DNA of 64,000 bases. It comes from Paenibacillus auburnensis. Lineage in GTDB: Bacteria > Bacillota > Bacilli > Paenibacillales > Paenibacillaceae. The translations under genes and the position numbers were made by a program. Under the pieces are notes generated by a model, which saw only the letters and a list, made by a program, of their open reading frames with translations, had not been told where the DNA came from and searched no databases. The DNA is taken from positions 2,170,001 through 2,234,000 of the forward strand of contig NZ_CAKMMG010000001.1 in assembly GCF_927798115.1 (NCBI RefSeq), in the 5' to 3' direction. Below are positions 16,666 to 25,796 of the stretch, one piece after another (position 1 is the stretch's first letter; every line of letters starts with the position of its first letter).

Positions 16666-17053
16666 TTGCCCATCATCCTCTCATCTTCACTATAGAATAT
16701 CGAAACGGCTTGCTGCCGGCTTATCCGGGATCCTTCTCTTAAAACGCTTTCATAGTTTCCCAGAATCCTTCAACCGTCGTTGGAACCGGCTATCTCAGTT
16801 CACTCATTTGTATTGCCCCTTTATCTTGATATTGTGCTATATGTTTTTCCTCTTCGCAAGCTCGAAGTGATCAACCGCCGCTTAGAACTATAACCGCTTT
16901 CACACCAATACTCAGAAGAACGTCTTCACGGCCGTAATCCGTTAACTCATTGCACATTGGGCAATTTTGCACTTTGGGCAAAGTCATGCTTTAATGGAGA
17001 ATAGCATTAAGATGTTGTCAATATTAAATCCAGGAAAGGAGGGTATATGAAAC
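16666..17053. other. Intergenic region between GH115-like gene and TetR gene
   Basis: A 388-bp divergent region. The only clear element is TTAATG-N8-CATTAA (16992-17011), an inverted repeat 43 bp ahead of the TetR gene and a fair candidate for its own operator. No open frame or RNA gene is convincing. The GH115-side promoter was not recognised. Confidence 0.4.
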
Positions 17054-17671
17054 TTGAATCCCAAGCTCACCCTGCGCGACAAAAAGAAGGAAGCTACCAC
17101 CTATGCTTTGGCCGAGGCTGCCTTTGAATTGGCCCTTGTGCAGGGGATGGACGGCTTCATCGTGGACGATATTGTCCAGCAGGCAGGCGTTTCCCGGCGG
17201 ACCTTTGCCAATTACTTCTCGTGCAAAGAAGAAGCGGTAGCGGCGTACTTTATGAGCAGTGCTTCGAAAGAGGATCAGAACATGCTGTTGGCAGGCTTGC
17301 CTCCGGATGCAACACCGCTGGATGCCTTATACTGTCTACTTAAGCTGCAGTTCACTTCTGAATTTCTGCATAAACTGCGGCAGTTTGTGTCGCTGGCGAA
17401 TCAGTATACCACGCTTGAGCCGTATATCCTCAGCGTATTCCACCGCTTACAGATTGCCGCACAGGAGGTACTGGAACAGTTCACCCGCGGGCGTTACACC
17501 GACGGTTATACCCACCTGCTTGCCGGTGCCGTCTATGGGGCGTTCATTCCGATTATGGACGGACGGCTCAATGTACTGCTGCCGGGAGAAGCACAGGATG
17601 AACGCTCCAGTGCCATATCGTTCGATCATTATTTGAATTCAATGTTTGGTTATTTACGAAAAGGCTTCTAA
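17054..17671 (+). CDS. TetR-family regulator
   Basis: 205 residues: an N-terminal helix-turn-helix (IVQQAGVSRRTFANYF near 38-53) and a variable ligand domain. The start is TTG 17054, the first possible start after an in-frame stop at 17048, with AGGAGG 11 bases ahead; an ATG at 17047 is out of frame. It lies 28 bp before the MMPL exporter gene in the same direction, the usual arrangement of a repressor controlling its own efflux pump. Confidence 0.88.
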   Translation: MNPKLTLRDKKKEATTYALAEAAFELALVQGMDGFIVDDIVQQAGVSRRTFANYFSCKEEAVAAYFMSSASKEDQNMLLAGLPPDATPLDALYCLLKLQFTSEFLHKLRQFVSLANQYTTLEPYILSVFHRLQIAAQEVLEQFTRGRYTDGYTHLLAGAVYGAFIPIMDGRLNVLLPGEAQDERSSAISFDHYLNSMFGYLRKGF

Positions 17672-17699
17672 ACCAGAGATAAAAAGGAGAAACCATCAC

Positions 17700-20102
17700 A
17701 TGTCCACATTTCTGTACCGATTGGGAAAATCGGCGTATTCCAAACCATGGTATTTCCTCGCGGCCTGGATCATCATTCTCGGCGTTGTAGGCGCCCTGAT
17801 AGGCGTTAATGGCATCCAGTCCAGCTCCGAAATGAAGATTGAAGGAACTGAATCGCAAAAAGTGCTGGATATGCTGGCCGAAGAACTCCCTGCTGCCGCC
17901 GGCGGCCAGGCGAGTGTCGCCTTCACTGCGCCGGACGGAGAACGTCTGGACACGCCGGAACGGGTAGCACTGCTCCAGAAGGCTATCAATGATGTCTACA
18001 GCATGGACTATGTCATCAATCCAGCTGAACTTGCCGCCGAAGCCGCCGCTGCTGCAGGTCAGGCTGCTGGTGCTGATCCTTCGGCTGCAGCCGGGCAGAC
18101 AGATGCTGCCGGCCAAGCTGCTGCTACTGATCCTTCAGCTGCAGCCGGGCAGACAGACGCTGCCGGGCAGGCTACTGCTGCTGCCCAAGCTGCTGCCGCA
18201 GCTCCTTACGGCCCGCTGCTGGCTGACGGCGTTCCGGTTCCCGGGGTCATGCTGTCCGCAGACGGCAGCATCGCCCTGTTCCAGTTCCAGTTCACGGTTC
18301 AGCAGACTTCACTGCCTTCTGAAGTACCGGATAACGTCATCAAGGCCGTGACCGAAGTCGAACAGGCAGGCTCCGGCATCACTGCGATTCCGAGTGATTC
18401 GCTGAAGAGCACACCATCGATCGGATCGACAGAAGCAATCGGTGTAGCCGTTGCCGCAGTCGTACTGTTTATTACGCTTGGCTCGGTTGTTGCCGCCGGA
18501 TTGCCGCTGATCACCGCCCTTCTCGGGGTCGGTATTAGTGTCGGGGGTGCTTTTGCCCTCGGAAGTGTGATCCAGATGAATGACATTACGCCGATTCTCG
18601 CTGTCATGATCGGTCTGGCTGTCGGGATCGATTACTCTTTGTTCATCGTAAACCGTCAGCGCCGCTTGATTCTCGATGAGAAATTAAGCGCCCGCGAAGC
18701 GGCAAGCCGGGCAGTGGGTACAGCCGGAAGCGCCGTATTTTTTGCCGGACTAACTGTTATTATCGCCCTGTGCGGCATGCTGGTCATTGGTATGGCATTC
18801 CTGTCGACCATGGCGCTGGTTGCTGCTGCCAGCGTGCTGATCACCGTCCTGCTGGCATTAACTCTGCTGCCGGCGCTGCTAGGGCTGGTTGGTGAGCGGA
18901 TTTGCTCCGCCAAAGCGCGCTCAAAAAGCACAGCCTCCAGTAATAAAGGTCATCAAGGGTTCTCTCACCGCTGGGCCAACTTTACAGTGAAATTCCGCTG
19001 GGTCATCATCGTTCTGGTGGTTCTGGTGCTTGGCACAGCTGCAATTCCGGTAACGAAAATGGAGCTTGGCATTCCGTCCGGTGCCTCGGCCAACCTGGAT
19101 ACCCCGGCCCGCCAAAGCTATGACATCATTTCCAAGGGCTTCGGCGAAGGGTTCAACGGACCGCTGCTTCTGGTCGCCCAGCCGAACAACCCGTCCGATA
19201 AAATCTCCATGCAGACACTGGGCAAGCTGGTTCAGGAGCTGCAGATGCATGATAATGTCACGCTGGTATCCCCGATGGGCGTCAACGCGACCGGTGATAT
19301 CGCCATTATCAGCCTGATTCCAAAAACAGGCCCAACCGATACAGAAACAAGAGATCTGGTGCAGGAGCTGCGCGATCCCGCGTACAGCCTCGCATCAGAC
19401 AATAATATTACCCTTGGAGTGACCGGATTTACCGCTATTAATATCGATATGTCCTCCAAGCTCTCAGACGCATTCCCTGTGTACATCGGCATCATTGTCA
19501 TTCTGTCGCTGATTATTCTGCTGCTCGTATTCCGTTCGATCATTGTACCGGTCAAAGCGACTGTCGGTTTTATTCTTAGCATTCTAGCTACCTTCGGCGT
19601 GACCACTGCTGTCTACCAATGGGGCTGGCTGCACTCCCTGTTCGGTTTTGATACCGGCGGACCGCTGCTCAGCTTCATGCCGATTCTGGTTACCGGCATT
19701 CTGTACGGTCTGGCGATGGATTACCAGGTGTTCCTGGTCAGCTCCATGCGTGAGGCTTATGTCCACGGGCGCCACGGCAACGACAGCGTGGTGCACGGCT
19801 ACGATCTTGCCAGCCGCGTTGTGCTTGCCGCAGGCATAATCATGGTCTCCGTGTTCGCCGGCTTTATCTTCGCCCCTGATGCGATGATCAAGCAGATCGG
19901 CTTCGCGCTGGCCTTCGGGATCCTGATCGATGCCTTCATCATCCGCATGACGCTCGTGCCGGCCGTCATGGCCGTGTTCGGCGACAAAGCCTGGTGGCTG
20001 CCGAAATGGCTGGACCGACTGCTGCCGAACCTCGATGTCGAGGGCGACAAGCTTATCGCCAAGCTCCAGGCCGAGAGCGGCGGTAGCGGACACAAGAATT
20101 AA
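17700..20102 (+). CDS. MMPL/RND-family membrane exporter
   Basis: 800 residues in two similar halves, each with one helix, a large outer loop and about five further helices. The first loop (111-168) is almost pure Ala/Gly/Gln/Asp and contains a tandem repeat. Family features are GLAVGIDYSLFIVNRQR near 305 and GLAMDYQVFLVSSMREA in the second half. It should be proton-driven and export a hydrophobic or amphipathic compound; mycobacterial relatives carry lipids, Gram-positive ones often give drug or fatty-acid resistance. ATG 17700 has AAAAAGGAG ahead. It is probably controlled by the TetR gene just upstream. Confidence 0.9.
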   Translation: MSTFLYRLGKSAYSKPWYFLAAWIIILGVVGALIGVNGIQSSSEMKIEGTESQKVLDMLAEELPAAAGGQASVAFTAPDGERLDTPERVALLQKAINDVYSMDYVINPAELAAEAAAAAGQAAGADPSAAAGQTDAAGQAAATDPSAAAGQTDAAGQATAAAQAAAAAPYGPLLADGVPVPGVMLSADGSIALFQFQFTVQQTSLPSEVPDNVIKAVTEVEQAGSGITAIPSDSLKSTPSIGSTEAIGVAVAAVVLFITLGSVVAAGLPLITALLGVGISVGGAFALGSVIQMNDITPILAVMIGLAVGIDYSLFIVNRQRRLILDEKLSAREAASRAVGTAGSAVFFAGLTVIIALCGMLVIGMAFLSTMALVAAASVLITVLLALTLLPALLGLVGERICSAKARSKSTASSNKGHQGFSHRWANFTVKFRWVIIVLVVLVLGTAAIPVTKMELGIPSGASANLDTPARQSYDIISKGFGEGFNGPLLLVAQPNNPSDKISMQTLGKLVQELQMHDNVTLVSPMGVNATGDIAIISLIPKTGPTDTETRDLVQELRDPAYSLASDNNITLGVTGFTAINIDMSSKLSDAFPVYIGIIVILSLIILLLVFRSIIVPVKATVGFILSILATFGVTTAVYQWGWLHSLFGFDTGGPLLSFMPILVTGILYGLAMDYQVFLVSSMREAYVHGRHGNDSVVHGYDLASRVVLAAGIIMVSVFAGFIFAPDAMIKQIGFALAFGILIDAFIIRMTLVPAVMAVFGDKAWWLPKWLDRLLPNLDVEGDKLIAKLQAESGGSGHKN
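18075..18173 (+). repeat. In-frame 54-bp tandem repeat in the MMPL gene
   Basis: Residues 126-140 and 144-158 both read DPSAAAGQTDAAGQA, a period of 18 residues (54 bp), with near-identical DNA. The repeat sits in the outer loop and could vary in copy number by slippage. Confidence 0.85.
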
Positions 20103-20123
20103 ATAAAAATGCCATCCCATTCT

Positions 20124-20170
20124 AAAAAAAGCAGGGCCTGCGGACAATGTCTGCAGGCTCTGCTTTTTTT
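20124..20170. terminator. Bidirectional terminator
   Basis: AAAAAAAGCAG...CTGCTTTTTTT: 18-base arms (20124-20141 with 20153-20170, one mismatch). It serves the MMPL gene and the convergent small membrane protein, whose stop codon it overlaps. Confidence 0.9.
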
Positions 20171-20447
20171 ATTTGTTATAAGCATATTTATACACGGCGT
20201 AGACAATTCCTGATGAAATTCCAAGGGATACTAGCCACACTATCATATTTTGTATAGAGAACATGGACGGTTGAATACCAAAATCAACTCTTGATTGCAC
20301 ATGTTCTGTTCCCGCACTTTCATATGCATTTGTTATATCAGGTACATATTCTTTGGTCATTAACATCCCTAATCCAACCTGGATTCCGGCAGTTATCAGA
20401 AGAAAACTGAACGCAAAGATCAAGCCGAGAACAAGGTACTTTATCAT
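20169..20447 (-). CDS. Small two-helix membrane protein, unknown
   Basis: 92 residues with a hydrophobic helix near 3-25 (LVLGLIFAFSFLLITAG) and another near 63-85 (MIVWLVSLGISSGIVYAVY). A polar loop between them should lie outside the membrane. No family recognised. ATG 20447 is preferred, with GGAGGAAGG 8 bases ahead; GTG 20453 is too close to it. Monocistronic. Confidence 0.7.
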   Translation of the reverse strand: MIKYLVLGLIFAFSFLLITAGIQVGLGMLMTKEYVPDITNAYESAGTEHVQSRVDFGIQPSMFSIQNMIVWLVSLGISSGIVYAVYKYAYNK

Positions 20448-20546
20448 TTTCACCGCCTTCCTCCAACAAGCTTGTTTTTTCATTATACACATTTTTACAT
20501 TTATCCTGTACCTTTCAAGTCGAGTAATGATCCCTCAATATAGAGC

Positions 20547-20589
20547 AGCGGCCAGCTCCTCTACGGATTCCCGGAGATAACTGGCCGCT
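20547..20589 (-). terminator. Terminator-like hairpin after the sugar ABC operon
   Basis: AGCGGCCAG (20547-20555) pairs with CTGGCCGCT (20581-20589), with CTCC/GGAG inside. It lies 46 bp after the last permease gene, but only a weak T-rich tract follows, so it may be a stabilising hairpin rather than an efficient terminator. Confidence 0.4.
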
Positions 20590-20634
20590 TAGTTACGTTG
20601 TTATAAGAATTATTAATAATATTTTATTGCATAA

Positions 20635-21471
20635 TCAGCCTTTGGTGGCCCCGGAGGCAATTCCCTTGACGAAATACTTTTGCAGGGAGATAAAGACGAT
20701 TAACACCGGAATCACTGACATTGCAGTTCCTGCAAAGATCATATCCCAACGCGAGGAGAATTCGCCGATATAACGGTAAATTTCCACAACCATTGTCTTG
20801 GGATGCCCTGAAGGCAGGACCAGCATCGGCATCAGGAAATCGTTCCAGATTCCAAGACCGTTTAGGACGACCATACTGGCAGTGACGGGCCCCAGCAGCG
20901 GGAATACGATTTTCCAGAAGATCCCGTATTGGTTGCAGCCGTCGATTTCCGCAGCTTCCTCGATCTCCCGCGGAATGCCTTTGACGAAGCTGGTGTACAA
21001 CAGACAGCCAAAGCCGACAGCGCCTGCGACATACACGCAGATGGGACCGACCAGACTGCCGTACATGCCCAGCACCTTCAGTTCCTTGAACAACGGGATC
21101 ATGTAGGCCTGGAACGGAATCATCATCCCTGCCAGGAAGTACAGAAAGACGGCCTGGGTCCATTTCGCATTCCGCCGTTCAATAGCATAACCAGCCATCG
21201 GAATGATCAATACCTGGGCGGCGATGGAGACAACAGTCAGAATCAGGCTGTTCCCAATCGCCTGCGGGAAGTTCGTTTCGGTCAGCAGATACTTGAAGCT
21301 CTCCAGATACAGCCCTTTTGGAAAAGCGAGCGCATCGCGCATTATTTCAGCATTGCTCTTGAAAGCTGACATCAGATTAAAGAAGATCGGAAAGAAAAAG
21401 ATCACCGCCAGGATCAGCGTAATGGCAAAGAGGATAACCTCTCCCCAGCGTTTTTTGGCCTGAATAGTCAT
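20635..21471 (-). CDS. Sugar ABC transporter permease, MalG type (system 1)
   Basis: 278 residues, six membrane helices. The cytoplasmic EAA loop (EIEEAAEIDGCNQYGIFWKIVFPLLGP near 184) docks the ATPase. The last helix is followed by QKYFVKGIASGATKG, typical of CUT1 permeases. Its ATG shares one base with the stop codon of the partner permease. The ATPase gene is not in the operon, so a shared MsmX-type ATPase is expected, as usual for this class in Firmicutes. Confidence 0.93.
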   Translation of the reverse strand: MTIQAKKRWGEVILFAITLILAVIFFFPIFFNLMSAFKSNAEIMRDALAFPKGLYLESFKYLLTETNFPQAIGNSLILTVVSIAAQVLIIPMAGYAIERRNAKWTQAVFLYFLAGMMIPFQAYMIPLFKELKVLGMYGSLVGPICVYVAGAVGFGCLLYTSFVKGIPREIEEAAEIDGCNQYGIFWKIVFPLLGPVTASMVVLNGLGIWNDFLMPMLVLPSGHPKTMVVEIYRYIGEFSSRWDMIFAGTAMSVIPVLIVFISLQKYFVKGIASGATKG

Positions 21472-22403
21472 TACATCTGCACCTCCCGTTTGCGGAGGAA
21501 TTTCACCTGAATAAGAGTGACGAGCAGAATCAGCAGGAACAAGACCATCGCCAGCGCCGTACCGAAGCCCTGCCGCAGTTCGCCGAAGCCCACTTTATAG
21601 ATGATATACGTCAGCGTCTCGGTCTCAAAGCCCGGTCCGCCGTCGGTCATCACCGCAATCTGATCGAAGATCTTCAGCGCGCTGATCATTGACAGCACCA
21701 TACATACTGTCATTGAGCCGGCCAGCAGCGGGAAGGTAATATGGCGGAACTGCTTCCAGCCTCCGGCACCGTCAATCGAAGCCGCTTCATTTAATTCAGC
21801 CGGGATGCCCTGAAGCCCCGCCAGATAGATAATCATGTAGTAGCCGGCACCTTTCCAGACTGTGGACAAAATTATCGCCAGCATTGCATATTTGGGACTG
21901 CCAAGCCAATCGACCATCCAGCTTCCCAGGCCGACAGCATCGAGCATTTGGTTGAATACCCCAAAGTTATAATTCAGGATCATAGCCCACACGAAGCCCA
22001 TTACGACACCGCTCAGCAGTGTCGGGAAATAGAAGACACTTCTGAACAGATTTTTGAACCAGCGCACCTTGTCCACCAGCACAGCCAGCAGAATGGCGGC
22101 GACATTCTCCAAAACAACCAGACTTATCGTCATAACGAGCGTATTTTTTAGCGCGTTGTGTACCCGGGTGCTTTGCAGAATCTCGACGAAGTTGGCAAAG
22201 CCGATGTAACGGATATCTTCACTGATGCCGTCCCAGGATGTGAAGCTGAGATAGATGCTTCCCGCTGTAGGTACAATAACGAACAGCGTATAAATTAGAA
22301 ATGACGGTAAAATAAACAGCAGCGCATAGGATTGCCATTTTCTCTTTCTCTTTGGATTGGCAACGGCCAGCGTCTGCTCAGCCTTTACAAGGTTTGCACT
22401 CAT
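21471..22403 (-). CDS. Sugar ABC transporter permease, MalF type (system 1)
   Basis: 310 residues with six helices and the EAA loop LNEAASIDGAGGWKQFRHITFPLL near 203. GGAGGGAGAGCAGCC precedes the ATG. It partners the MalG-type permease, with which it is translationally coupled, and the lipoprotein upstream. The substrate is probably an oligosaccharide from plant cell wall, judged only by neighbours. Confidence 0.93.
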   Translation of the reverse strand: MSANLVKAEQTLAVANPKRKRKWQSYALLFILPSFLIYTLFVIVPTAGSIYLSFTSWDGISEDIRYIGFANFVEILQSTRVHNALKNTLVMTISLVVLENVAAILLAVLVDKVRWFKNLFRSVFYFPTLLSGVVMGFVWAMILNYNFGVFNQMLDAVGLGSWMVDWLGSPKYAMLAIILSTVWKGAGYYMIIYLAGLQGIPAELNEAASIDGAGGWKQFRHITFPLLAGSMTVCMVLSMISALKIFDQIAVMTDGGPGFETETLTYIIYKVGFGELRQGFGTALAMVLFLLILLVTLIQVKFLRKREVQM

Positions 22404-22490
22404 GGCTGCTCTCCCTCCTGTATCTAAGTCCAGGCCGGAGTTCCGGAATCCTCTGCGAGGAGAGGACCCGGCAATCCTGCCTAAAGCTTA

Positions 22491-23843
22491 TTACATCTGA
22501 TTGGCTTTAACCTGATTGTCATATTCGTTGTCTGCCTGTTTCATGTAATCCGTAACGTCTCCGTCCTTGGCTACCAGTTCCTGCATCAGCTTGTAGTACC
22601 AGTTGCGGAACTGCGGAGGGATCAGGTTGTCACCCCACCAGTTATTGATCGCCAGCGATTTGGTTACATTCGGATCGGTGATCAGGTCAAGAGCTACCTG
22701 CATCTGCTCACTGGTCTCGTAGGTTATCTCTTCCTTGGTGGAAGGAATACCGTTGATGCTGGCCAGATATTTGGAATAGTTGTCCTTCTGGAAGAAGAAA
22801 CGGATAAACTGTTCAATCGCTGCTGTCTTGTCCGCATCTTTGGCCGCTTCGGCTGACAGTGACCAGCCAGCCGGTGATGCCAGGCCGACTACATTCACTT
22901 TGCCTTCACGGTCCGGGATTGCATAGAACCCGAAGTCGAAGCTTGGATCAGCTTCCTTGATCTGTGAGAACATCCATGTGCCGGAATACAGCTGGGCTGC
23001 TTTGCCGGATACGAGGAAGGATGCGGTCTGGTTATCCGCTGTGCTGAGCCAGCCTTTATCGACATATTTGGTGAACAGCTCTTTATAATCCGTCATCGCC
23101 TGTACGACATTCGGGTCAGTGAAGCTGACCGTTTTGGCTGTACGCTTGGAATTCCAGTCCGGATCTTTGGAATACACATCATCGATCAGGAATTTGTTGA
23201 TCCAGAAGCCCATATGGAAAATATCTTTACCGCCTACTACAAGCGGGGTAATGCCGCTGGTCTTCAGCTTTTCCTGAATCTGCAGGAACTCGTCATACGT
23301 TTTGGGAAGCTCGGTGATACCGGCGTCGGCATACGCTTTTTTACTGTAAATAATGCCCTGCGGCACATTCACCTGCATCGGTGCATTCCACACCTTGCCG
23401 TCTACCTGAGGCGGGTCCTTGAACAGCTCAAGCAGATCCGATGGAAGCTCAACGATCTTGCCGGCGTCTGCGAACACCTGCGTGTCACGCATTTCAACGA
23501 GATCCGGGAATTCACCGACCGCATCCTTGGTCTTCAGCCAGTCCAGATAAGCGGACGAGGAGGTTTCGCTAAGGTCCTTAACTGTTATATTGGGGTTTGC
23601 TTCCATGAAGGCTTTGACGGTATCCGCGATGGCCTGCTTGGTGGCCGGGTCGCCTGAGGCATAGCCGATGGTGAAGCTTACCTTTTTGACTTCAGGAGTG
23701 TTGCCGGCCGCAGCAGCATCCGGGGCTGCTGTGCCTTCCGAAGTGTTGTTGGCGGAGTTATTGTTGTTACCGCAGGCGGCTAATACAGTAGTTGCTGCAA
23801 GAAGCAGAGCAGATAACCGGATCAGCGTTTGTTTTTGTCTCAT
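22491..23843 (-). CDS. Sugar-binding lipoprotein of ABC transporter (system 1)
   Basis: 450 residues. A signal peptide with lipobox VLAAC (Cys24) and an Asn-rich linker precede a family-1 solute-binding fold (SFTIGYASGDPATKQAIAD onward). Outer face of the membrane, captures sugars for the two permeases downstream. ATG 23843 is chosen for its GGGAGG site and signal peptide; an in-frame ATG at 23900 would mask the signal. It has a 141-bp upstream gap with a cre-like site, so it may have its own promoter besides read-through from the two-component genes. Confidence 0.92.
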   Translation of the reverse strand: MRQKQTLIRLSALLLAATTVLAACGNNNNSANNTSEGTAAPDAAAAGNTPEVKKVSFTIGYASGDPATKQAIADTVKAFMEANPNITVKDLSETSSSAYLDWLKTKDAVGEFPDLVEMRDTQVFADAGKIVELPSDLLELFKDPPQVDGKVWNAPMQVNVPQGIIYSKKAYADAGITELPKTYDEFLQIQEKLKTSGITPLVVGGKDIFHMGFWINKFLIDDVYSKDPDWNSKRTAKTVSFTDPNVVQAMTDYKELFTKYVDKGWLSTADNQTASFLVSGKAAQLYSGTWMFSQIKEADPSFDFGFYAIPDREGKVNVVGLASPAGWSLSAEAAKDADKTAAIEQFIRFFFQKDNYSKYLASINGIPSTKEEITYETSEQMQVALDLITDPNVTKSLAINNWWGDNLIPPQFRNWYYKLMQELVAKDGDVTDYMKQADNEYDNQVKANQM

Positions 23844-23903
23844 ATTAGAAATAACCTCCCTTTGGTTATGCCGGAAACTGTAATTCGATGTGCGCATCAT
23901 CGC

Positions 23904-23917
23904 CGAAAGCGTTTCCT
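23904..23917. promoter_or_regulatory. Cre-like site upstream of system 1 binding protein
   Basis: The core GAAAGCGTTTCC matches 11 of 14 positions of the CcpA cre consensus, about 60 bp before the lipoprotein start. It suggests glucose repression. Confidence 0.45.
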
Positions 23918-23984
23918 TGTGATTAGGATAACATCGCAGCCCTGCTATTAGAATGAAGTTTCTTAAGCCGCATATGCAGGTTAT

Positions 23985-25757
23985 TTAAGAAGAACGCTCC
24001 ACGGATTCTGGAACAGGAAACGTAAGCGTCACCGACGTCCCGATATGCTCCCGGCTGCTGACGGATAACCCGTAGCCATCGCCAAAGACTGTCCGGATAC
24101 GTTCGTGGACGTTCTTCAGCCCGACGCTTTTCCCGGGAGAGCTGGGTTCTTCAAGCAGCTCCAGCACCTCTTTCAGCCGCTTTGGGTTCATCCCGTTTCC
24201 GTCATCATACACCGTAACCGCGTACTCCAAATCCCGCAGTTCGATCGTCACCCCGACGGTTCCCCTACCCTTTTGCCGCAGCCCGTGCGAGACCGCATTC
24301 TCCACCATCGGCTGCAGCGACAGCTTCAGAATCGGCCATTCCAGATCAATCTCCGGCGAAATATCCAGGTGAAGCTCATAGTAGTTGTCATAGCGCACCG
24401 ATATAATATAAAAATAGTCCTTCAGGTGCTCCAGCTCGCTGCGGATGCTGACCCGGTCTTCACCGTAATCGATCACATATTTCAGCTGGTTGGACAGAGA
24501 AAGAATCATATCGGCCACTTCACTCGCTTCCTTATCCACCGCATTCATGCGGATCACTTCAAGGGTGTTATACAGATAGTGAGGGCGGATCTGCGATTTC
24601 AGCGCATTCAGCTCCGTCTGCTTCTGCTTGATCTGGGCAACATATGCCTCATTGATATAATCCTGCAACCGCTCCACCATGCGGTTAAAGCCATAAGCCA
24701 GTCTCCCCATTTCATCATTACTCTCCACCGGCAGCTGAGTATCCAGATTTCCCGACTCCACCACGGACATCTGCTTGATGACGCTGCGGATCGGTGCCGC
24801 CAGGCGGCGGGAGAACCAGAAGCCCATGAAGATCAGCGCTACCGAGCAGATGAGTATGGCGATATATATCGTAGTACGGGCGGCCAGCAGCTTCTCGAAC
24901 AGGCTGCTACGGTGAATCCTGGCGATCAGATGACCGTCCAGAAACGGAATCTCTTCGCTGAGAATGATCATTTTATCATTGCTCCTTACCAGGCCCTCTA
25001 CTTCATAGGTCTTTTCCTCCCTGCCGGCAAGATTGCTGAAGAATACATGCCCTTCCCCGTCCAGCAGATAGAGCTCGTCCTTATCGCCAAGATTAAGCTC
25101 CTGCAGGAACTGCTGGAACAGCTTGACATCCACATCAAAAAAAAGTGTGCCCACCACTTTCGGCGTCCGGCTGATCCCCTGCGACGTATCGATCAGGTTG
25201 CGCCCTATGGTATATACCTTCCGGCCGGAGCCGAAATAGTAATTGTCTGCATGGCTTGGAAATATGGCTACCTTGGACGGCTGCGGAGCCATCGAATGAA
25301 TCCAGTCCCTGTAAGGCAGCGCCTCCAGCAGAATCGATTTATTTTCCTTCTCCTGCTCATACACTTTCTGGTCCGAGCTGCGCACAAAATAAGCGCTTGT
25401 AATAAAGGGATCGCTCTGTAGCAGCGTTTTCAGATACGAGTTGATAGGAATTGAATTAATCTGCTCCAGCTCATTGACATTAATCGTCTGGTTCTGGCTG
25501 GAGCTCTCGAAGCCTTCATACTTGCCGGTATACATAATTTTGGAGATATCGTTGTACTGGTTAAAGGTAGCGTTCAGGTTGTAGCTCATGTAGAGTACCA
25601 TCTGCTGCAGGTTACTTGTGGTGTACCGCTCAATATATCCTGAGAAGGTGCGCACCGAAAAAAAACTGAGTGCGAACAGCGGAATCAGCCCCACCAGAAT
25701 GAACGATATGGAGAACTTCATAAACAGGCTTCCAGATGTACGTCTTTGACCAAACAT
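23985..25757 (-). CDS. YesM-type sensor histidine kinase (system 1)
   Basis: 590 residues: a membrane helix near 15-35, a large outer sensing domain (about 36-285), a second helix near 290, HAMP (about 310-365) and a His-kinase domain with the phospho-acceptor in IRPHYLYNTLE and an ATPase domain with DDGNGMNPKRL. Senses extracellular sugar, perhaps through the binding protein, and phosphorylates the adjacent YesN regulator. The start is ATG 25757 with GGGAGG ahead. Second gene of the operon after the regulator. Confidence 0.92.
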   Translation of the reverse strand: MFGQRRTSGSLFMKFSISFILVGLIPLFALSFFSVRTFSGYIERYTTSNLQQMVLYMSYNLNATFNQYNDISKIMYTGKYEGFESSSQNQTINVNELEQINSIPINSYLKTLLQSDPFITSAYFVRSSDQKVYEQEKENKSILLEALPYRDWIHSMAPQPSKVAIFPSHADNYYFGSGRKVYTIGRNLIDTSQGISRTPKVVGTLFFDVDVKLFQQFLQELNLGDKDELYLLDGEGHVFFSNLAGREEKTYEVEGLVRSNDKMIILSEEIPFLDGHLIARIHRSSLFEKLLAARTTIYIAILICSVALIFMGFWFSRRLAAPIRSVIKQMSVVESGNLDTQLPVESNDEMGRLAYGFNRMVERLQDYINEAYVAQIKQKQTELNALKSQIRPHYLYNTLEVIRMNAVDKEASEVADMILSLSNQLKYVIDYGEDRVSIRSELEHLKDYFYIISVRYDNYYELHLDISPEIDLEWPILKLSLQPMVENAVSHGLRQKGRGTVGVTIELRDLEYAVTVYDDGNGMNPKRLKEVLELLEEPSSPGKSVGLKNVHERIRTVFGDGYGLSVSSREHIGTSVTLTFPVPESVERSS

Positions 25758-25796
25758 GACAAACCTCCCCATTTCTGTAGCTGCCCAATAATTGCG

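Noticed and set aside
16370..16870. Plus-strand 166-codon open frame overlapping the start of the GH115-like gene
   Set aside because: Serine/cysteine-rich shadow of the opposite strand with no ribosome site or family features.
18040..18200. CRISPR-like short repeats
   Set aside because: The repetition is an in-frame 54-bp tandem in a coding region, without spacers.
24105..25421. Plus-strand 438-codon open frame within the YesM-type kinase gene
   Set aside because: Entirely antisense to a kinase with clear motifs; His/Arg/Gln-rich shadow.
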